Shown here: one piece after another, positions 15,650 through 21,034 of the stretch
How positions within the stretch are numbered: position 1 is the stretch's first letter
Layout of the letters: each line of letters begins with the position of its first letter
Source of the DNA: Hyphomicrobiales bacterium
GTDB taxonomy: Bacteria; Pseudomonadota; Alphaproteobacteria; Rhizobiales; Aestuariivirgaceae
NCBI GenBank assembly: GCA_012032065.1
Contig: JAAURV010000016.1
Location: forward strand, 1-21,034
DNA length: 21,034 bases
Direction: 5' to 3'
The notes under the pieces: model-generated
What the model was told of the DNA's origin: nothing
Seen by the model: only the letters and a program-made list of their open reading frames with translations
Databases searched by the model: none
Position numbers and translations under genes: made by a program

Positions 15650-16254
15650 ATGATCGCAGCATTCTTCTTCTATCTCTTCTCCGCCGTGCTGGTGGCCTCG
15701 GCGGTGATGGTGATTTCGTCGCGTAATCCTGTGCATTCGGTGCTGTTTCTGATCCTCTGCTTCTTCAACGCGGCGGGACTTTTCATCCTGCTCGGCTCCG
15801 AATTCCTGGCGATGATCCTGGTCGTGGTTTACGTAGGCGCGGTGGCGGTGCTGTTCCTGTTCGTGGTGATGATGCTCGACGTCGATTTTGTCGAACTCGC
15901 GCCAGGGCATGCTGAACTATCTGCCGGTGGGCGGCGCCATCGGGTTGATCTTGCTTGTTGAACTCGCACTCGTGGTCGGAAGCTGGGCGGTTGATCCCGA
16001 CGGCCGCCGCACGCTGGCGTCGCGGCGCCGGAGGGCATGACCAACACCGAAGCACTGGGGCAAATACTTTACACGAAGTACATCTTCTACTTCCAGGCCG
16101 CGGGATTGGTGCTGCTCGTCGCGATGATCGGCGCCATCGTGCTGACGCTGCGCCACAAGCAGGGTGTGAAACGCCAGGACATCGCAACGCAAGTCGCGCG
16201 CGGCCCGGCGGCGCAATCGAAGTCCGCAAGGTCGAACCGGGGCAGGGGATATGA
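15650..16254 (+). CDS. nuoJ: NADH-quinone oxidoreductase subunit J (three frameshifts)
   Basis: The ND6 homologue of the membrane arm. The first 85 residues are clean, including ILVVVYVGAVAVLFLFVVMM, the conserved helix with the pi-bulge. Then the frame breaks three times: an extra base near 15898 (repair gives VDFVELRQGMLNYLPVGG), a lost C near 16023 (gives TLASPAPEGMTNTEALGQ), and a lost base near 16212 (gives VARGPAAAIEVRKVEPGQGI). The repaired protein has 201 residues, normal for the family, and ends with the alphaproteobacterial KVEPGQGI tail. GAGGAGA precedes the ATG. The stop overlaps nuoK as ATGA. Three breaks within about 320 bases make this the worst-damaged gene here. Confidence 0.92.
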
Positions 16255-16560
16255 CAATCGGTCTCTCGCACTATCTCATTCGTCGCCGCAATCCTGTTTA
16301 CGATCGGCATTTTTGGCATCTTCCTAAATAGGAAGAACGTTATCGTCATCCTGATGTCGATCGAGCTCATGCTGCTGGCGGTAAACATCAATTTCGTGGC
16401 ATTTTCCTCGGCGCTTGGCGATCTCACCGGACAGGTGTTCGCGCTTCTGGTGCTGACGGTGGCCGCCGGCGAAGCGGCGATCGGGCTTGCCATTCTCGTC
16501 ACCTATTTCCGCAACCGCGGCACCATCGCGGTTGAGGACATCAATCTCATGAAGGGCTGA
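16251..16560 (+). CDS. nuoK: NADH-quinone oxidoreductase subunit K (one frameshift)
   Basis: The ND4L homologue, three transmembrane helices in the proton-pumping arm. The start MTIGLSHYLI overlaps the nuoJ stop. One extra C at about 16281 breaks the frame; removing it joins LI to VAAILFTIGIFGIFLNRKN and gives exactly 102 residues, the family norm. The two buried glutamates needed for pumping are E38 (MSIELMLLAVN) and E74 (AAGEAAIGLA), matching E36 and E72 in E. coli. The C-terminal part from about 16354 is readable in one frame. Confidence 0.93.
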
Positions 16561-16570
16561 GCCACACTCC

Positions 16571-18614
16571 ATGTATCAGCTCATCGTCTTCCTTCCCCTG
16601 ATCGGCGCCTTGATCGCGGGCCTCGCCGGCACCAAGGCGTTCCGGCAGATGGGAACTGATGCCGAAATCTATGGCGCCCATGGCCATGACTCGCATTCGG
16701 GAGGCCGCGAGCACGGACATGGCCATGACGATGATCACGGCCACTATGACGGTCCGCCATGGCCCATGTATCTGACGACGGCGCTGCTCTGCGTCTCGGC
16801 CATCCTGTCGTGGATCGCGTTCTTCGGTTTTCTGCACGAAGGCCACAATGAGAAGGTTGAAATCCTGCGCTGGGTGAACTCCGGCGCCTTCTCGGCTAAC
16901 TGGGTTCTCCGCATCGATACGCTGACCGCGGTGATGCTTGTGGTGGTGAACACTATCTCCGCGCTCGTCCACGTCTATTCGCTGGGCTACATGAGCCACG
17001 ACGAACATCAACCGCGTTTCTTCGCCTACCTCTCGCTCTTCACCTTCGCCATGCTGATGCTGGTGACCTCCGACAATTTGCTTCAGCTGTTCTTCGGCTG
17101 GGAGGGCGTGGGCCTCATGTCCTACCTGCTCATCGGTTTCTGGTACACGCGCGACAGCGCCAATGCCGCGGCGATCAAGGCATTCGTGGTGAACCGCGTC
17201 GGCGACTTCGGATTTGCGCTCGGCATCTTCGGCTGCTTCTGGGTGTTCAATTCTGTTGAGTTCGACGCGATTTTCGAAGGCGCGCGGACCATGGCGGCCA
17301 GCGCTGAAGGCAGGACCATGATGTTCCTGAGCTGGGAAGTGGACACGCTGACGGTGCTGTGCCTGCTGCTCTTCATGGGTGCGATGGGCAAGTCCGCCCA
17401 GTTCCTGCTTCACACCTGGCTTCCGGATGCCATGGAAGGCCCCACACCGGTATCGGCCCTCATTCATGCCGCTACCATGGTGACGGCCGGCGTATTCCTG
17501 GTCGCGCGGATGTCGCCGCTCTACGAATTCGCCCTGATGCGAAGGCTGTGGTTGTGATGGTGGGCGCCATCACCGCGTTCTTCGCCGCAACCGTTGGCCT
17601 CGTGCAGAACGATATCAAGCGGGTCATCGCCTATTCGACCTGCTCGCAGCTTGGTTACATGTTCGTGGCGTTGGGCGTGGGCGCCTATGGTGTGGCGATT
17701 TTCCATCTCTTCACCCATGCCTTCTTCAAGGCGCTGCTGTTCTTGGGCTCGGGCTCCGTCATTCATGCCATGTCGGGCGAACAGGACATGCGCAAGATGG
17801 GCGGCCTTGCGCCGCATATCCGCATCACATGGATTCTGATGGTGATCGGCAATTTGGCGCTCACCGGATTCCCGCTGACGGCGGGTTTCTACTCCAAGGA
17901 TGCGATCATCGAGTCCTCCTACGCCGCCCATGCCTACGGCGCTTTCGCGCTCTTGGTGGCCGCGGCTCTCTGCACCTCGTTCTACTCCTGGCGGCTTGCT
18001 TTCATGACGTTCCACGGCATGACTCGCGCCGATCGTCACACCATGGAGCATGTGCATGAGAGCCCCAATGTCATGCTTGTGCCGCTCTACATTCTGGCGG
18101 CCGGCGCCATTGCCGCGGGCTTCCTGTTCAAAGAGTTCTTCATCGGCCACGAAGAGGCGGTGTTCTGGGGCTCGTCCATTTTCCGCGCCGAAGGCAACCA
18201 CGTGGTTCACGAAATGCACGACGTGGCGCTCTGGGTGAAATTTTCGCCCTTGGTTGCCATGATCATCGGTCTGGCGCTCGCCGGGCTCTTCTATATCCGC
18301 GACACTTCGATTCCGGAGAAGCTCGCGGGCCAGCACCAGCCGCTCTACAAATTCCTGCTCAACAATGGTATTTCGACGAACTCTACGACCTGATCTTCGT
18401 GCGCCCTGCCATGTGGCTCGGTCGCGCTTTTTGGAAGAAGGGCGATGGTTTCGTCATTGACGGCTTCGGGCCTGATGGCGTGTCGGCGCGTGTTATCGAT
18501 GTCGCGGGCAAGGCGGTCAAACTGCAGACGGGTTACGTCTATCACTACGCCTTCGCCATGCTGATCGGCGTCGCCGCACTCGTATCCTGGTTCATGTTCG
18601 CAGGGGCGCACTGA
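16571..18614 (+). CDS. nuoL: NADH-quinone oxidoreductase subunit L (two frameshifts)
   Basis: The ND5 homologue and distal antiporter-like proton pump, with the long lateral helix at its C-terminus. E178 in FFGWEGVGLMSY and K274 in AMGKSAQFLLHTWLPDAMEG are the pumping pair. Breaks: CCC at 17532-17534 should be CCCC (joins SPLYEF to APDAKAVVVMVGAITAFF), and AA at 18364-18365 should be AAA (joins KFLLNK to WYFDELYDLIFVRPAMW). Repaired length is 681 residues. An unusual feature is a His/Asp-rich loop at residues 37-60 between the first two helices, with eight histidines. The stop overlaps nuoM by one base (TGATG). Confidence 0.95.
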
Positions 18615-20131
18615 TGAATGCCTGGCCCATTCTCTCGCTGGTCACCTTCCTGCCGCTCGCGGGCGTGCTGATTATTCTCGTCCAGCGCGGCGAGGACGCC
18701 ATAGCACTCCGCAATATCCGTTGGACGGCGCTGTGGACGACAACTGTCACCTTCGTGCTGTCGCTGCTGATCTGGCTCAATTTCAATCCGGCGGACGCGG
18801 GCTTCCAGTTCCTCGAACGGCGCGAATGGCTGGGCGGTTTGGCGTCTTATCAGATGGGGGTCGACGGCATTTCCATGCTGTTCGTCATCTTGACCACCTT
18901 CCTGATGCCGATCTGCATTCTCGCGAGCTGGCATGTAACCAAGCGCGTGCGCGAATACATGATCGCGTTCCTGGTTCTCGAAACGCTGATGATCGGCGTT
19001 TTCTGCGCGCTCGATCTCGTGCTCTTCTATGTGTTCTTCGAGGCGGGCCTCATTCCGATGTTCCTGATTATCGGTGTGTGGGGAGGCCAGCGCCGTGTCT
19101 ATGCAAGTTTCAAGTTCTTCCTCTACACGCTCTTGGGCTCGGTGCTGATGCTGTTGGCGATCATCGCGATGTATTGGCAATCTGGAACCAGCGACATCGT
19201 ACAGCTGCTTGCGCGCAATCCGGGTTTTCCGGCGGGCATGCAGTTCTGGTTGTGGCTCGCCTTCTTCGCCTCTTTCGCTGTGAAGATGCCGATGTGGCCG
19301 GTGCACACGTGGCTGCCGGATGCGCATGTGGAAGCGCCGACTGCTGGCTCGGTCATTCTGGCGGCGATCCTCCTGAAGATGGGAGGTTATGGTTTCTTGC
19401 GTTTTTCGCTTCCAATGTTCCCCGACGCGTCGCTCTACTTCGCGCCCTTCGTATTTACGCTCTCGATCGTGGCCATCATCTACACATCGCTCGTGGCGCT
19501 GATGCAGGAGGACATGAAGAAGCTCATCGCCTACTCGTCGGTGGCGCATATGGGCTTCGTCACCATGGGCATCTTCACGATGAACCGGCAAGGCATCGAC
19601 GGCGCGCTGTTCCAGATGATCAGCCACGGACTTGTCTCGGGCGCGCTCTTCCTCTGCGTCGGCGTCGTCTACGACCGCATGCACACCCGCGAGATCGCGG
19701 CCTATGGCGGTCTCGTTCACCGCATGCCGCTCTACGCGCTGATTTTCATGTTGTTCACCATGGCCAATGTGGGGCTTCCCGGCACCTCGGGATTCGTCGG
19801 CGAATTTCTGACCCTGATCGGAGCTTTCGGCGCGAACACATGGGTCGCGTTCCTCGCCACGACGGGCGTCATTCTCTCCGCCGCTTATGCGCTCTGGCTC
19901 TACCGCCGCGTTGTGTTCGGAAAACTCGAAAAACCCGCGCTCGCGCACATCGCCGACATGAGCCCGCGCGAACTTGCAACGCTTGCTCCATTGGCCGTGC
20001 TCGCCATCCTGTTCGGCGTTTATCCCGCGCCGATCCTCGATGTTTTCGGCGCCTCGGTTGAAAACCTCATCAAGACCGTCCAGACCGCCGCGGCGGCGCA
20101 AGACGGACTTGCGACGCTTGCCTTGCGCTAG
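18614..20131 (+). CDS. nuoM: NADH-quinone oxidoreductase subunit M
   Basis: The 505-residue ND4 homologue, middle antiporter-like pump. E143 in YVFFEAGLIPMFLIIGVWGG and K224 in FAVKMPMWPVHTWLPDAHVE are the conserved charged pair, and EAPTAGSVILAAILLKMGGY and MKKLIAYSSVAHMGFV are intact. Length and frame are normal; this is the longest undamaged nuo gene in the window. It starts inside the nuoL stop and ends 12 bases before nuoN. A long open frame on the opposite strand is a codon-bias shadow. Confidence 0.98.
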   Translation: MNAWPILSLVTFLPLAGVLIILVQRGEDAIALRNIRWTALWTTTVTFVLSLLIWLNFNPADAGFQFLERREWLGGLASYQMGVDGISMLFVILTTFLMPICILASWHVTKRVREYMIAFLVLETLMIGVFCALDLVLFYVFFEAGLIPMFLIIGVWGGQRRVYASFKFFLYTLLGSVLMLLAIIAMYWQSGTSDIVQLLARNPGFPAGMQFWLWLAFFASFAVKMPMWPVHTWLPDAHVEAPTAGSVILAAILLKMGGYGFLRFSLPMFPDASLYFAPFVFTLSIVAIIYTSLVALMQEDMKKLIAYSSVAHMGFVTMGIFTMNRQGIDGALFQMISHGLVSGALFLCVGVVYDRMHTREIAAYGGLVHRMPLYALIFMLFTMANVGLPGTSGFVGEFLTLIGAFGANTWVAFLATTGVILSAAYALWLYRRVVFGKLEKPALAHIADMSPRELATLAPLAVLAILFGVYPAPILDVFGASVENLIKTVQTAAAAQDGLATLALR

Positions 20132-20143
20132 GAGCCGCGAACG

Positions 20144-21034
20144 ATGATGACCTTGCTCCAGCATGCCGACGCCGCCGCTGCATTGCCAGAGGTCCTGCTC
20201 GCCGTGCTCGCCATGACGCTGCTGATGTATGGCGTGTTCTCGAAGCGCGACGTGTCCGATCACATCACCTATGGCGCGATTGGAGCGCTTGCCATCGTGG
20301 CGGCGCTGGTAATCTGGAGTGGTCCGGAAACGAAGCTGGCGTTCGGCGGCGCATTCGTATCGGATGCCTTCGCGAGGCTCATGAAGGTGTTGGCGTTATT
20401 CGGCTCCGCTGTGGCAATTGTTCTTTCTGTTCACTTCATGAAGCGTTCGAACACGTTGCGCTTCGAGTACCCAGTGCTGATCATGCTGGCGACGGCCGGC
20501 ATGATGCTGATGATCTCGGCCAACGACCTGATCGCGCTCTATATGGGTCTCGAATTGCAATCGCTTGCGCTCTATGTCGTCGCGGCCATCGATCGCGACA
20601 ATGCGAAATCGTCTGAAGCGGGCCTCAAATATTTCGTGTTGGGCGCGCTTTCGTCCGGCATGCTGCTCTATGGCGCGTCCATGGTTTACGGATTCACAGG
20701 TACTACATCCTTCGCGCAGATCGCCGCCAGTCTCGGCGCTAGTGGCGCGGGGCTAGGCCTCATCGTTGGGCTTGTGTTCATTGTCTCGGGCCTGGCTTTC
20801 AAGGTGTCCGCCGTTCCGTTCCACATGTGGACGCCCGATGTCTATGAAGGGGCCCCGACGCCGGTCGCGGCATTCTTCGCGGCCGCTCCGAAAGTTGCGG
20901 CAATGGCGCTCTTTGTCCGCGTGCTGGTGGACTCCTTCCTGCCGGTAACGGCGGATTGGCAGCAGGTAGTGTCGATCATCGCCGCGGCGTCGATGCTGCT
21001 TGGCGCCTTCGCGGCGATCGGTCAGACCAACATC
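20144..21034 (+). CDS. nuoN: NADH-quinone oxidoreductase subunit N (cut by window end)
   Basis: ND2 homologue, the antiporter-like pump next to NuoK. The 297 residues present run without interruption to the right edge. E137 in YMGLELQSLALYVVAA, K220 in GLAFKVSAVPFHMWTPDVYE, and K250 in AAPKVAAMAL match the pumping residues known from E. coli NuoN (E133, K217, K247). The frame leaves the window at IGQTNI, just before the segment that normally continues KRLLAYSS; about 180 residues are therefore missing only because the window ends. Start: tandem ATG ATG at 20144, with GGAG (20131-20134) as ribosome-binding site. Confidence 0.96.
   Translation, partial: MMTLLQHADAAAALPEVLLAVLAMTLLMYGVFSKRDVSDHITYGAIGALAIVAALVIWSGPETKLAFGGAFVSDAFARLMKVLALFGSAVAIVLSVHFMKRSNTLRFEYPVLIMLATAGMMLMISANDLIALYMGLELQSLALYVVAAIDRDNAKSSEAGLKYFVLGALSSGMLLYGASMVYGFTGTTSFAQIAASLGASGAGLGLIVGLVFIVSGLAFKVSAVPFHMWTPDVYEGAPTPVAAFFAAAPKVAAMALFVRVLVDSFLPVTADWQQVVSIIAAASMLLGAFAAIGQTNI

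Noticed and set aside
18545..20263. Long open frame on the minus strand opposite nuoM (572 codons)
   Set aside because: Rich in His, Arg, Glu and Gln with no domain, as expected from the antisense of hydrophobic high-GC codons. The plus strand encodes an intact NuoM.

Overview
The window is almost entirely an alphaproteobacterial, probably Rhizobiales-type, complex I locus. The evidence is the order HU protein, tRNA-Val(UAC), tRNA-Asp(GUC), nuoA to nuoN, a nuoE with the C-terminal extension familiar from rhizobia, a high-GC coding style, and a chain of ATGA or GTGA overlaps between genes. No species can be named from the sequence alone.

Layout. Positions 1 to about 425 are a patchwork of unrelated gene pieces in alternating orientation: a mannose-1-phosphate guanylyltransferase-like piece (minus), a YggS/PROSC piece (plus), then a 3'-truncated TauE/SafE-family permease (minus, to 907). 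The pieces meet at short sequences that both neighbours can claim, which suggests a misassembled contig end. From 1166 the order makes sense: HU protein with a strong terminator, tRNA-Val, an Rsm22/METTL17-type protein with an Fe-S cysteine set, an MscS-family channel, a RidA-family protein, a VOC protein and tRNA-Asp. From 4989 to the right edge runs nuoA-B-C-D-[Uma2]-E-F-[DUF3291]-[small membrane protein]-G-[Asp/Glu racemase]-H-I-J-K-L-M-N, with nuoN cut by the window end.

Function. The nuo genes encode the full set of NADH:quinone oxidoreductase subunits: NuoE, F and G make the NADH-oxidising arm, NuoB, C, D and I make the Fe-S and quinone connecting arm, and NuoA, H, J, K, L, M and N make the proton-pumping membrane arm. 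Four unrelated genes sit inside the operon in the same orientation and closely spaced, so they are probably co-transcribed with complex I. The Uma2 gene is the clearest insertion: it is flanked by a 13-bp direct repeat that reproduces the nuoD 3' end and the nuoE ribosome-binding region.

Data quality. Thirteen single-base indels break otherwise well conserved genes (MscS-type gene 1, nuoF 2, nuoG 3, nuoI 1, nuoJ 3, nuoK 1, nuoL 2), and another lies in the left-end fragment. Most are losses of one base in a short homopolymer. Undoing them gives exact multiples of three and normal family lengths. I read them as sequencing or consensus errors, not pseudogenes. I see no transposase, integrase, CRISPR array or rRNA. 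I did not find a convincing new system; the best leads are the four nested genes.
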